A stretch of 64,000 bases of DNA from Acuticoccus sp. I52.16.1. Its GTDB lineage: Bacteria; Pseudomonadota; Alphaproteobacteria; Rhizobiales; Amorphaceae. Each line of letters opens with the position of its first letter. Position 1 is the stretch's first letter. The position numbers and the translations under genes are program-made. The stretch lies in contig NZ_CP094828.1 of NCBI RefSeq assembly GCF_022865125.1, forward strand, positions 3,279,219-3,343,218. Direction: 5' to 3'. Below the pieces are notes generated by a model that saw only the letters and a program-made list of their open reading frames with translations, had not been told where the DNA came from and did no database searches. Below are positions 20,058 through 30,066 of the stretch, piece after piece.

Positions 20058-21062
20058 TTACGAGTTGGAGTTGCCCGCCGCGACCGCCGCATCGATCAGG
20101 TCCTGGCCGATCTCGTCGGAGAACTGGGCCCACACCGGCTTCATCACGTCCACCCACTTCTGCCGCTGCTCGGGAGTCAGGGTGCGGATCTCGCCGCCGG
20201 CGTCGACGATCTTCTGCTTGGCCTCTTCGTTGAGGTCGTTCGAGCGGGCGTTGTACTCGTCCGCCACCTCGTTGAAGAGGGTGACGAACTGCTCACGCGT
20301 CTCGTCGTCCAGGCTGTCGAGGAACTCCTGGGTCGTGACCGCGAAGTAGGTCAGCACCTGGTGGTTGGTCTCGGTGATGCCGTCCTGCACCTCGAAGAAC
20401 TTCTGCGTATAGATGTTGGTGTAGGTGTTTTCCTGGCCGTCGACGACGCCGGTCTGCAGCGCGCCGTACACCTCGTTGAAGGCGAGCTTCTGGGCGTTCG
20501 CGCCGAGCGCCTCGATCATCGCCTGGGCGACGTCGGAGGTCTGCACGCGGAACTTCAGGCCCTTGGCGTCGGACGGGTCGATCAGCGGCTTGTCGGCCGA
20601 GAACTGCTTCAGGCCGTTGTTGATGTAGCCCATGCCGACGTAGCCGTAGTCCGACATCGAGGTCAGCAGGCTCTGGCCCTCTTCGGACTTCACGAAGCGG
20701 TCGACCGAGGCGATGTCGGGAAAGAGGAAGGGCAGGTCGAAGAGGCCCAGCTTGCGGGTGTAGGCGCCGAACTTCGACAGCGAGGGCGCGGCGAGTTGCA
20801 CGTCGCCCAGGAGGAGAGCCTCCATCACCTTGTCGTCGTCGTAGAGCTGCGAGTTCGGGAAGACCTGCATGCAGGCCTTGCCGTTCATCTCTTCGTTGAT
20901 GCGCTGGGCGAGGGCTTCGGCCATCTCCCCCTTGGGGTGGCCCTGAGCGGAGACCACGTGGCTGAACTTGATGACGGTTTCACCGCTGTCGCAGCCGTCT
21001 TGCGCCAGAGCCGGCGTCGCGCAGAGACCGAGTGCGACGGCGGCGGAAAGGAAGGACTTCAT
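20058..21062 (-). CDS. dctP: TRAP transporter solute-binding protein (DctP)
   Basis: A 334-residue periplasmic protein with signal peptide MKSFLSAAVALGLCATPALA. DctP-family blocks: V-I-K-F-S-H-V-V, G-K-A-C-M-Q-V-F-P-N-S-Q-L-Y, F-D-L-P-F-L-F, and the ligand-binding region L-K-F-R-V-Q-T-S-D-V near 180-190, whose Arg is the family's carboxylate-binding residue. The start at 21062 follows GGGGAGCG; the frame is open to 21209. It heads the operon dctP-dctQ-dctM. Confidence 0.94.
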   Translation of the reverse strand: MKSFLSAAVALGLCATPALAQDGCDSGETVIKFSHVVSAQGHPKGEMAEALAQRINEEMNGKACMQVFPNSQLYDDDKVMEALLLGDVQLAAPSLSKFGAYTRKLGLFDLPFLFPDIASVDRFVKSEEGQSLLTSMSDYGYVGMGYINNGLKQFSADKPLIDPSDAKGLKFRVQTSDVAQAMIEALGANAQKLAFNEVYGALQTGVVDGQENTYTNIYTQKFFEVQDGITETNHQVLTYFAVTTQEFLDSLDDETREQFVTLFNEVADEYNARSNDLNEEAKQKIVDAGGEIRTLTPEQRQKWVDVMKPVWAQFSDEIGQDLIDAAVAAGNSNS

Positions 21063-21533
21063 AACGCTCCCCACATGTCTTTGTTGTGCCACCCTGTTTG
21101 CCATAATTGCCTGCTCCCGCAAAGCGCGATATGCCGGAAGTAACGACGACAAAAGACACGATCGACAGCGTGCCTCGCGCGATGGCTGGCGCGACAAATG
21201 GCATTTCAATTCGGATGACGGAGGGTGAACGCGCGAACGTCCGGCGTTTCACCGCAAACAAGACTTAACATCTCAAGTATGGCTGCCGCGGCGGGACGGA
21301 ATTGCTGCGGTCGAGGGGCGGCCGGTGCGGCGATGGTCGGCGCCGTCGATCCCGAACGGGTCACGGTCCCGTGCCGGGCGGCCGGGCGCATCGGGAGCCT
21401 TGCGGCGGGCCGAAGAGCGGCCGGCATGCGGCAAAATGCGCAGGGCCTGCCTGGAGCTGAAACCCGCGGCGGTGAAAATCGCAAAGGCGGTTGCAGGCGC
21501 GGCCAAAGCGCACTAGAGAATGCCGCGAAGCGG
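21063..21533. other. 471-base intergenic region between dctP and tRNA-Thr
   Basis: I see no convincing gene on either strand. It must hold the dctP promoter (minus strand) and the tRNA promoter near 21491-21519. The middle is GC-rich with no long repeat. Confidence 0.5.
21491..21519 (+). promoter_or_regulatory. Putative promoter of tRNA-Thr
   Basis: TTGCAG (21491-21496), a 17-base spacer, then TAGAGA (21514-21519), which would start transcription a few bases before the tRNA at 21534. The -10 match is weak. Confidence 0.35.
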
Positions 21534-21609
21534 GCCGCGGTAGCTCAGTTGGTAGAGCACGTCATTCGTAATGATGGGGTCGGGGGTTCGAGTCCCTTCC
21601 GCGGCACCA
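21534..21609 (+). tRNA. tRNA-Thr (anticodon CGT)
   Basis: A 76-base cloverleaf. Acceptor GCCGCGG/CCGCGGC; D stem GCTC/GAGC; anticodon stem CGTCA/TGATG with one G-T pair and loop TTCGTAA, giving anticodon CGT at loop positions 3-5; T stem with loop TTCGAGT; discriminator A; CCA is genome-encoded at 21607-21609. It reads ACG codons, which are common in this GC-rich genome. Confidence 0.96.
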
Positions 21610-21676
21610 TCCTTCCCTCGGTGCCCCGCCTTTTCCGTCACGCAGCCGTCCGTCTCCGCGCCTCGCCGCCGGCGCG

Positions 21677-23542
<1,866 letters not shown>

Positions 23543-23567
23543 GAGCGGGTCCTCGCCTGCGGCAGCC

Positions 23568-24014
23568 TCACCAGCGCCAGGGGCGCGGCCGGTCCACCAG
23601 CGCGCCGGTGAGGTATGGGACCACGAGGTTGAGCGCGCTTTCCGCCGCGAACCGCAAGGTCGGCGCCCCGTCCACGGCGTAGACGACGCCGTTGCGCACC
23701 ATCGACCCGCGCGAAAAGGCCAGCGCCGCGGCGACGATGAGGCCGACCGACCCCAGCACCACGATCTCCAGCGCCAGCGAGCGCACCTGGTTCTGCCCCA
23801 GCCGGTAGACCACCCACAGCGGCACCGCGCACAGCACCGCGAAGTTGGCGAGGCTGACGAGCGGCATCAGCAGCAACATGGCCGCCGCCACGTCCGTCTG
23901 GCGCGGGTCGGACAGGATGACCGTGACGAGAACGGGAACGAGCTGCATCAGCACGTACGTCGAAGCGGCGATGGCGAGGAACCCCCATGCGGCTGGGCGG
24001 TTCCCCTCGGTCAT
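23568..24014 (-). CDS. Hypothetical four-helix membrane protein
   Basis: A 148-residue protein I do not recognise. Four hydrophobic segments are visible at about 10-33, 45-72, 80-102 and a shorter one near 125-140. The tail is D-R-P-R-P-W-R-W. The ATG overlaps the dcd stop (ATGA), and recQ begins 25 bases further on, so it is translated with the two nucleic-acid genes. No catalytic motif seen. Confidence 0.72.
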   Translation of the reverse strand: MTEGNRPAAWGFLAIAASTYVLMQLVPVLVTVILSDPRQTDVAAAMLLLMPLVSLANFAVLCAVPLWVVYRLGQNQVRSLALEIVVLGSVGLIVAAALAFSRGSMVRNGVVYAVDGAPTLRFAAESALNLVVPYLTGALVDRPRPWRW

Positions 24015-25084
24015 GGCACGGCACGAAAATGCTTCGAGAGTTTGAGCGACTGGGCCTGATAGTTGGACTTCAAGTCCTCGCCATACAAACGGTCGGGCAG
24101 CTCGACCATACGTTCATAGGCGAGCCTGGCCACGACCTGGCCGTGCTCCAGGATGAACGGCACCTCGCGCGATCGCACCTCCAGCACCGCGCGTGAGGCA
24201 TGCCCCGCGCCGTGGCCGAAGCCGGGGTCGAAGAAGCCTGCATAGTGGACGCGGAACTCGCCGACCAACGGGTCGAAGGGCACCATCTCGGCCGCGTACG
24301 TCGGCGGGATCGAGACGGCCTCGCGGCTCATCAGGATATAGAACTCGTTGGGGTCGAGGATCAGCCGGCCGTCGGTCGCCTCGATCGGGTCCCAGAAGTC
24401 GCGCAGCGCCTCGGCGTCGCGCTTGTCGACGTCGATCACCGAGGTGTGCCGCTTGGCGCGGTAGCCCACCGGGCCGCCACGGGCCGACAGGTCGATGGTG
24501 ACGTTGAGGCCGTCCTTGATCGCGGCCTTCGGGGCGGCGATCGGGCTCTCGCGGTCGAGCGCGCCGAGTTCGCCGTCGGTCAGCCGCGCGTCACCCTCGC
24601 GGAAACGGATCTGGCTGAGGCGCGAGCCGGCACGCACCAGGATCGGGAAGGTCCGCGGCGAGATCTCCAGCGCCAGCGCGCCGGAGTATCCGGCGGGCGC
24701 GAAGTCGAACCCCCCGGCACCGTCGGCGATGACGCGCGTGAAGACGTCGAGCCGGCCGGTGGAGCTCTTCGGGTTCGTCGACGCGGAGAGGTGCGGCGGC
24801 AGGTCGAGCCGCTCCATCAGCGGAACGAGGTAGACGCACCCTGTCTCCAGCACCGCCCCTTGGGTCAGGTCGATGGTGTGCAGGACCACGCGGGCGACCT
24901 TGTCGGCCATCGCCTCGCCGGACGCGGGCAGGAAGCTGGCACGGATCCGGTGCGCCTTGGTGCCGAGCCTGAGGTCGAGGCTCGCCGGTTGCAGCTGGTC
25001 GGCCGCGATCGGCTCGGTGGCCCCGAGCGCTCCTTCGTCGATCAACCGCGCGATCGCCTGTCGCGGCAAGATCCCTTCGGCCAT
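24011..25084 (-). CDS. dcd: dCTP deaminase, long form
   Basis: A 357-residue 2'-deoxycytidine-5'-triphosphate deaminase of the long alphaproteobacterial type, about twice the 190-residue E. coli form. The active-site region N-P-K-S-S-T-G-R-L-D-V-F near 105-116 corresponds to the S-S-x-G-R block of Dcd/dUTPase folds, and a second dUTPase-like half follows from about residue 185 (A-G-F-F-D-P-G-F-G near the C-terminal part). It makes dUTP for thymidylate synthesis. The start at 25084 follows GGAGG; the frame is open much further upstream through unrelated sequence. Confidence 0.9.
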   Translation of the reverse strand: MAEGILPRQAIARLIDEGALGATEPIAADQLQPASLDLRLGTKAHRIRASFLPASGEAMADKVARVVLHTIDLTQGAVLETGCVYLVPLMERLDLPPHLSASTNPKSSTGRLDVFTRVIADGAGGFDFAPAGYSGALALEISPRTFPILVRAGSRLSQIRFREGDARLTDGELGALDRESPIAAPKAAIKDGLNVTIDLSARGGPVGYRAKRHTSVIDVDKRDAEALRDFWDPIEATDGRLILDPNEFYILMSREAVSIPPTYAAEMVPFDPLVGEFRVHYAGFFDPGFGHGAGHASRAVLEVRSREVPFILEHGQVVARLAYERMVELPDRLYGEDLKSNYQAQSLKLSKHFRAVP

Positions 25085-25294
25085 ACATCCTCCGTGCCCC
25101 CCTGCCATAGCAGCGGCCCGCTCTCCGCGCACCAGCCGCGACGCCGATTTTTGCCGCCCCCCGCGCGCCGGTTCACCGGATTCGTCATGCGCGGGGCGCC
25201 GCCGGGCCCCATGGTGGCGGCGAACGGCAGCGCCTTCGCTGACATTCGGCGCCGTGGCGATTAAGCTCCCCGCCGAGCCAAGGGGGAGGTCTCC

Positions 25295-26479
25295 ATGTTT
25301 ACGCCGCTCTTCGAGGGCCTGCGCGCCGAAGGCGTGCCCGTCTCGTTGCGGGAGTACCTGACCCTGCTGCAGGCGATGCACGGCGGCCTCGCCGACGACG
25401 ACATCGAGACGTTCTACTACCTCGCCCGCGCGGCTCTGGTGAAGGACGAGACCAAGATCGACGCGTTCGACCGCGTCTTCGCGCGCGTCTTCCAGGGCCT
25501 GCAATCCCTCTCCGAGGCGGGCGACACGGTCGACGTGGCGCAGCTGCCGGAAGAGTGGCTGCGCGCGCTCGCCGACCGTGTCTTCACCGAGGAGGAGAAG
25601 GCGCAGATCGAGGCGCTGGGCGGCTTCGAGAAGCTGATGGAGACGCTGCGCGAGCGCCTCCAGGAGCAACAGGGGCGCCACCAGGGCGGCAACAAGTGGA
25701 TCGGCACCGGCGGCACGTCACCCTTCGGTCACGGCGGCTACAACCCCGAGGGCGTGCGCATCGGCGGGCCCGGGCGGCACCGGCGCGCCGTGAAGGTGTG
25801 GGACAAGCGCGAGTTCCGCGACCTCGACGGCAACGTCGAGATCGGCACGCGCGCCATCCGGATCGCGCTGCGCAAGCTGCGCAAGCTCGCCCGCACCGGC
25901 GCGACCGAGGAGTTGGACCTTCCCGAGACCATCGAGGCGACGGCCCGCGAAGGCTTCCTCGACGTGCGCACCCGCCGCGAGCGGCAGAACGCCATCAAGG
26001 TGTTACTTCTCCTCGATATCGGCGGGTCCATGGATGACCACGTCAAAGTCTGCGAGGAGCTGTTTTCGGCCGCGAAGTCGGAATTCCACTCGCTGACGCA
26101 GTTCTACTTTCACAATTGCGTTTACGAAGGCCTGTGGACCTCCAACGCGCGCCGCCGCACCGAGGTCACGCCGACGATCGACGTGGTGCGCCGCTTCCCG
26201 CCCGATACCCGGCTCATCTTCGTCGGCGACGCGGCGATGAGCCCGTACGAGATCGTCGCGCCCGGCGGCTCGGTCGAGCATTGGAACGCGGAGGCCGGGG
26301 CGGTCTGGATGAACCGACTTCTCGGTCATTTTACCAAAGCTGCATGGATCAACCCGGTGCGAGGTGATCTATGGCAGTACACGCAGTCGACCGGGATCAT
26401 GTCGGACCTCATGGAGGGGCGCATGTTCGAGCTGACGCTCTCCGGCCTGGACGCTGCCATCGACGCCTTGCGACGCTGA
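25295..26479 (+). CDS. VWA-domain protein, CoxE-like
   Basis: A 394-residue cytoplasmic protein. The N-terminal half (F-V-x-L-R-E-Y-L-T-L-L-Q-A-M near 18-32) is the helical region typical of CoxE-like proteins; the VWA domain starts near residue 228 with L-L-L-L-D-I-G-G-S-M-D-D, a variant MIDAS (D-x-G-G-S in place of D-x-S-x-S). Such proteins pair with MoxR-type AAA ATPases as metal-dependent chaperones; the likely partner lies at 28403-29245 on the other strand. GGGGGAGG precedes the ATG. Confidence 0.85.
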   Translation: MFTPLFEGLRAEGVPVSLREYLTLLQAMHGGLADDDIETFYYLARAALVKDETKIDAFDRVFARVFQGLQSLSEAGDTVDVAQLPEEWLRALADRVFTEEEKAQIEALGGFEKLMETLRERLQEQQGRHQGGNKWIGTGGTSPFGHGGYNPEGVRIGGPGRHRRAVKVWDKREFRDLDGNVEIGTRAIRIALRKLRKLARTGATEELDLPETIEATAREGFLDVRTRRERQNAIKVLLLLDIGGSMDDHVKVCEELFSAAKSEFHSLTQFYFHNCVYEGLWTSNARRRTEVTPTIDVVRRFPPDTRLIFVGDAAMSPYEIVAPGGSVEHWNAEAGAVWMNRLLGHFTKAAWINPVRGDLWQYTQSTGIMSDLMEGRMFELTLSGLDAAIDALRR

Positions 26480-26489
26480 AGGTCAGCCC

Positions 26490-27932
26490 ATGGACGCCAC
26501 CCCCGAACGCGCCAAGACGCCCGCGCCCACCAAGGCGCCCGCCCGCCCGAAGCCGTTCACCGTGCTCCTGCGCGAGATCGCCGGGTTTCCCCTGCCGCCC
26601 GAGCACGAGATCGCGCACAAGCCGATCCCCGCCTCGCGCTTCATCCCGCTGACGCGCCAGGCGGTGACGGCGGACCTGTGCCGCGACATTCCGGGCGAGA
26701 AGGACGGTCAGGTGTTCGCCCTCGCGGCGCTGCGGCTGGAGCGGCACCGCAACCACGCCTACCGCGCCCTCGCCCGCGAGATGCGGCGCATCTACCTGCC
26801 GTTCAGTCCCGACGCCGACACGCTCAAGGTCTGTACCTTCGCCGACGACGAGCGGCTGGACATGGAGCGGCGCCTCTCCGACCTGACCGAGCACCTCCTG
26901 ACGCGCGCCAACTACACCTCGCTCGAGACCGAGGAGATCGACGCCATCCTCAACGAGCAGTCGAGTTATTCGCTGCGCATCGAGGTCGACCTCGACGAGT
27001 ACGACCTGCTGCACGTCTACGCGCGCGACGTCTACCTCACCCACCACGAGGTGCGCCGGCCCGAGACGGCGTTCCTGAAGACCTACCGCTACGACATCCG
27101 CGTCTACCGCCGGCTCTTCATCCTCCTGAAGCTGAAGTCCGACGCGGAGCGCGCGGCCGAGGTGGCGGCCAAGGAGGGGATCTCGGAAAAGGCCGCGCTC
27201 AAGCGGGTGGAGAAGCGACGCAAAAACCTGCCCACCGGGATGTCGACCGACAATATCTACATCAAGGTCTTCAAGGACATGCCCGAGCATGACCTGCAGA
27301 TCCTCTTCCCCCTGCGCCGCGTCCAGTTCCGTCCGTTCGACAAAATCAAGTTCTACGCGACCGCCGGTGGCGGCACCGCGTTCGGCGTCTTCAGCACCAC
27401 GGGCAAGGTCGTCGCCGCGACGAACCCGATCGCCGCGGTCGGGGCGCTGGTGGCCTTCGGCGGCCTGCTGGCGCGGCAGGTGACCGGCTTCTTCAACCAG
27501 CGCAATCGCTACATGATGGAGCTGTCGCAGAAGCTCTTCTTCCACAACCTCGCCAACAATCGTGCGGCACTGACGCTGCTGTTGGACCGGGCGGAAGAGG
27601 AGGACGTGAAGGAGGATCTCATCACGCTCTACTTCCTCGCCGGCGAGACGGTGGAGGAAGCGGAGCTGATGGCCAGGAAGCGCCGGATCGACGAGGCGAT
27701 CGTCGAACGCTACGGCGTCTCGGTCGACTTCGAGATCGAGGACGCGCTGCGCCGGCTGCTCGCCGACGGCGTGGTGACGAAGGTGGGCAGCGCGTTGCAG
27801 TTCCTCACCTTCGCCGAGGCCGCCGCCCACTACGACCGGCTCCTCGCTGCGCACGACGACGAGGACGCGCGCCATATCCAGGAGGACCCGTCGCCGGACG
27901 ACTGCGACGCGACCGGCGTGCTCGAGGCCTGA
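26490..27932 (+). CDS. DUF3754 / TMEM143-like protein
   Basis: A 480-residue protein with an N-terminal soluble region, a charged segment K-R-V-E-K-R-R-K-N-L-P-T-G near 230-245, the core I-Y-I-K-V-F-K-D-M-P-E-H-D-L-Q-I-L-F-P near 255-275, and a hydrophobic stretch at about 300-335 (A-T-N-P-I-A-A-V-G-A-L-V-A-F-G-G-L) likely to be membrane-inserted. This matches the uncharacterised DUF3754 family related to mitochondrial TMEM143. It begins ten bases after the VWA gene, so the two probably share a transcript. Biochemical role unknown. Confidence 0.82.
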   Translation: MDATPERAKTPAPTKAPARPKPFTVLLREIAGFPLPPEHEIAHKPIPASRFIPLTRQAVTADLCRDIPGEKDGQVFALAALRLERHRNHAYRALAREMRRIYLPFSPDADTLKVCTFADDERLDMERRLSDLTEHLLTRANYTSLETEEIDAILNEQSSYSLRIEVDLDEYDLLHVYARDVYLTHHEVRRPETAFLKTYRYDIRVYRRLFILLKLKSDAERAAEVAAKEGISEKAALKRVEKRRKNLPTGMSTDNIYIKVFKDMPEHDLQILFPLRRVQFRPFDKIKFYATAGGGTAFGVFSTTGKVVAATNPIAAVGALVAFGGLLARQVTGFFNQRNRYMMELSQKLFFHNLANNRAALTLLLDRAEEEDVKEDLITLYFLAGETVEEAELMARKRRIDEAIVERYGVSVDFEIEDALRRLLADGVVTKVGSALQFLTFAEAAAHYDRLLAAHDDEDARHIQEDPSPDDCDATGVLEA

Positions 27933-27938
27933 GCCGCG

Positions 27939-28403
27939 CTACGGGGTGATCAGACCGTCGAAGCGGATCGTGTCGAGGCCGAAGCCGAGGGTGAAGACCG
28001 CCGCGGTCGACGTCGGGAAGCCGTGGGCGAGGTTGCCTCCGTCGGCCCCCGCGAAGTCGAGCGCCAGCTCGTGGACCGAGGGGTTGTGGCCGATCACCAG
28101 CACCCGCTGGCCGCTCGTCTTGCGCAGTGCGTCGCGCAGGTCCAGCGCGTCCGCCTCGTAGAGCGAGCGGCGCAGGTGGACCACGCAGTCGCTGCCGACG
28201 TGCGGCAACACCGCGCACAGCGTGTCGCGCGTGCGGCGGGCGGCGGAGCAGAGCACGGTGTCGGGCACGAGGCCGTGCTCGGCGAGCTGGCGGGCGGTGG
28301 AGTCGGCCTCGCTCCAGCCGCGCTCGACGAGCGTGCGGTCGTAGTCGAGCTTGTCTTCGCCGGCCTCGGCCTTGGCATGACGCATGATGATGAAATAGCG
28401 CAT
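27939..28403 (-). CDS. sixA: Histidine phosphatase SixA
   Basis: A 154-residue phosphohistidine phosphatase. The catalytic R-H-A-K motif is at residues 8-11 (I-I-M-R-H-A-K-A-E) and the second catalytic histidine in V-I-G-H-N-P-S near 96-102. SixA-type enzymes remove phosphate from histidine phosphotransfer proteins. The ATG shares a base with the stop of the AAA gene (TGATG), linking it to that ATPase; the stop is seven bases from the convergent DUF3754 stop. Confidence 0.9.
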   Translation of the reverse strand: MRYFIIMRHAKAEAGEDKLDYDRTLVERGWSEADSTARQLAEHGLVPDTVLCSAARRTRDTLCAVLPHVGSDCVVHLRRSLYEADALDLRDALRKTSGQRVLVIGHNPSVHELALDFAGADGGNLAHGFPTSTAAVFTLGFGLDTIRFDGLITP

Positions 28404-29245
28404 CAGCGGCGCGCCCGGTCGAGGAAGGCCAGCCGCTCGAAGAGGTGCACGTCCTGCTCGTTCTTGATCAGCGCGCCGTGCAGCGGCGGCAGGATGTTGC
28501 CGGCCTTCTTCTCCGCGATGGTCGACGGATCGAGGTCCTCCACCACCAGGAGCTTGATCCAGTCCAGCAATTCCGACGTCGAGGGGCGCTTTTTCAGCCC
28601 CGGCACGTCGCGCAGCGCGAAGAAGGTCTCCAGCGCCTCGCGCAGCAGCTCCTTCTTCAGGTCGGGGAAGTGGACCTCGACGATGGCGGCCAGCGTCTGC
28701 GCGTCGGGGAACTTGATGTAGTGGAAGAAACAGCGGCGCAGGAAGGCGTCCGGCAGCTCCTTCTCGTTGTTGGAGGTGATGATGACGACCGGGCGGCGCG
28801 CGGCCTTGATGTGCTCGCCGGTCTCCAGCACGTCGAACTCCATCCGATCCAGCTCGAGGAGGAGGTCGTTGGGAAACTCGATATCCGCTTTGTCGATCTC
28901 GTCGATCAGCAGCACCGGCCGGTCGTCGGCCACGAACGAGTCCCACAGCTTGCCGCGGCGGATATAGTTCGAGATGTCCGACACGCGCGGGTCGCCGAGC
29001 TGACTGTCGCGCAGGCGCGCCACGGCGTCGTACTCGTAGAGGCCCTCGCGTGCTTTTGTTGTGGATTTGATGTGCCACTCGATCAGCGGTGCGCCGAGCG
29101 CGGCGGCGACCTCGTGGGCGAGCACGGACTTGCCGGTGCCGGGCTCACCCTTCACCAAAAGTGGCCGTTCCAGGGCGATCGCCGCATTTACGGCGACCGA
29201 CAGGTCCTTGGTCGCGACGTAGCTGGCCGAACCTTCAAATCGCAT
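28403..29245 (-). CDS. MoxR-type AAA+ ATPase
   Basis: A 280-residue AAA+ protein. Walker A G-E-P-G-T-G-K-S near 31-38, Walker B V-L-L-I-D-E-I-D-K near 109-117, sensor I T-S-N-N near 148-151, arginine finger region F-L-R-R-C-F-F-H-Y-I. The opening M-R-F-E-G-S-A-S-Y-V-A-T is characteristic of the MoxR subgroup coupled to CoxE-like VWA proteins. The start at 29245 has GAGAGG upstream; the frame is open to 29302. Its presumed VWA partner is encoded convergently at 25295-26479. Confidence 0.9.
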   Translation of the reverse strand: MRFEGSASYVATKDLSVAVNAAIALERPLLVKGEPGTGKSVLAHEVAAALGAPLIEWHIKSTTKAREGLYEYDAVARLRDSQLGDPRVSDISNYIRRGKLWDSFVADDRPVLLIDEIDKADIEFPNDLLLELDRMEFDVLETGEHIKAARRPVVIITSNNEKELPDAFLRRCFFHYIKFPDAQTLAAIVEVHFPDLKKELLREALETFFALRDVPGLKKRPSTSELLDWIKLLVVEDLDPSTIAEKKAGNILPPLHGALIKNEQDVHLFERLAFLDRARR

Positions 29246-29493
29246 GGCACCTCTCAGGACTTCACGGCGACGCGGCCCGGACGGCCTCGTCCCAGGCGCC
29301 ATGTTTCATGAGCCTCGGAGCGGGTTGCAGTGTCAAGGCAAGACGGTCAATTTCCCGGCCCGTGAACGGTTGCGGGACGGGGGAAAACGGGGCCAAGGCT
29401 TAGCCTGTCGCGAGGGGGTCGACATGCGCCGGTGCACCGGCGCAACAGTGTCGGTTAGCCGCGTAACGGTTTGTGATCTCTGCCCCTTCCAGC

Positions 29494-29521
29494 TTGCAAT
29501 TGTTCCATAAGAGTGTATAGC
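29494..29521 (+). promoter_or_regulatory. Putative sigma-70-type promoter of dksA
   Basis: TTGCAA (29494-29499), a 16-base spacer, TATAGC (29516-29521), about 30 bases before the GTG start. The rest of 29246-29493 shows nothing I can name. Confidence 0.5.
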
Positions 29522-29550
29522 GACGGCGCAGTAGCGGGGGTGATACGCGC

Positions 29551-29979
29551 GTGGTTGAGACGGTCGAAGAACGGGTCAACGGCGATTATCGTCCGAGCGA
29601 GGACGAACCGTTCATGAATGAGCGGCAGAGAGAGTATTTTCGCAAGAAACTGCTGGATTGGCGGTCCGATATCTTGCGGGAAGCGAAGTTCACGTTGGAG
29701 CAGCTCGCCGAGCGCGAGCGAAATCATCCGGACCTGACCGATCGTGCGACGTCCGAAGCGGACCACGCGATCGAGCTTCGGGCCCGCGACCGGCAGCGCA
29801 AGTTGATCGCCAAGATCGACTCCGCGCTCTCCCGGATCGAGGATGGCTCCTACGGATACTGCGAAGAGACGGGGGAGCCGATCGGCCTGCGCCGCTTGGA
29901 CGCCCGCCCCATCGCCACTCTCTCCATCGAGGCGCAGGAGCGCCACGAACGCCGCGAACGCATCCACCGGGACGACTGA
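29551..29979 (+). CDS. dksA: RNA polymerase-binding transcription factor DksA, single-cysteine type
   Basis: A 142-residue secondary-channel factor that works with ppGpp. Coiled-coil tip motif D-L-T-D-R-A at 61-66 (D-x-x-D-x-A) is intact. The C-terminal globular region has only one cysteine (Y-G-Y-C-E-E-T-G-E-P, C104) where classical DksA has four zinc ligands, as in other alphaproteobacterial DksA proteins. GTG start at 29551 chosen because family members share the S-E-D-E-P-F-M-N-E-R-Q-R-E-Y-F region preceded by about 15 residues; GGGGGTGA lies upstream. Confidence 0.93.
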   Translation: MVETVEERVNGDYRPSEDEPFMNERQREYFRKKLLDWRSDILREAKFTLEQLAERERNHPDLTDRATSEADHAIELRARDRQRKLIAKIDSALSRIEDGSYGYCEETGEPIGLRRLDARPIATLSIEAQERHERRERIHRDD

Positions 29980-30066
29980 TCCCGGCGGACATCCGATCCT
30001 CGGGTCGGCAGCGGCCGAGGCGCCGCGTCAGGCGCCTCGGCCACACGAATCAGGCATAATGCGGGG

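Noticed and set aside
23568-24014. The membrane protein as an N-terminal extension or part of recQ
   Set aside because: It has its own ATG coupled to dcd and a stop 25 bases before the recQ start.
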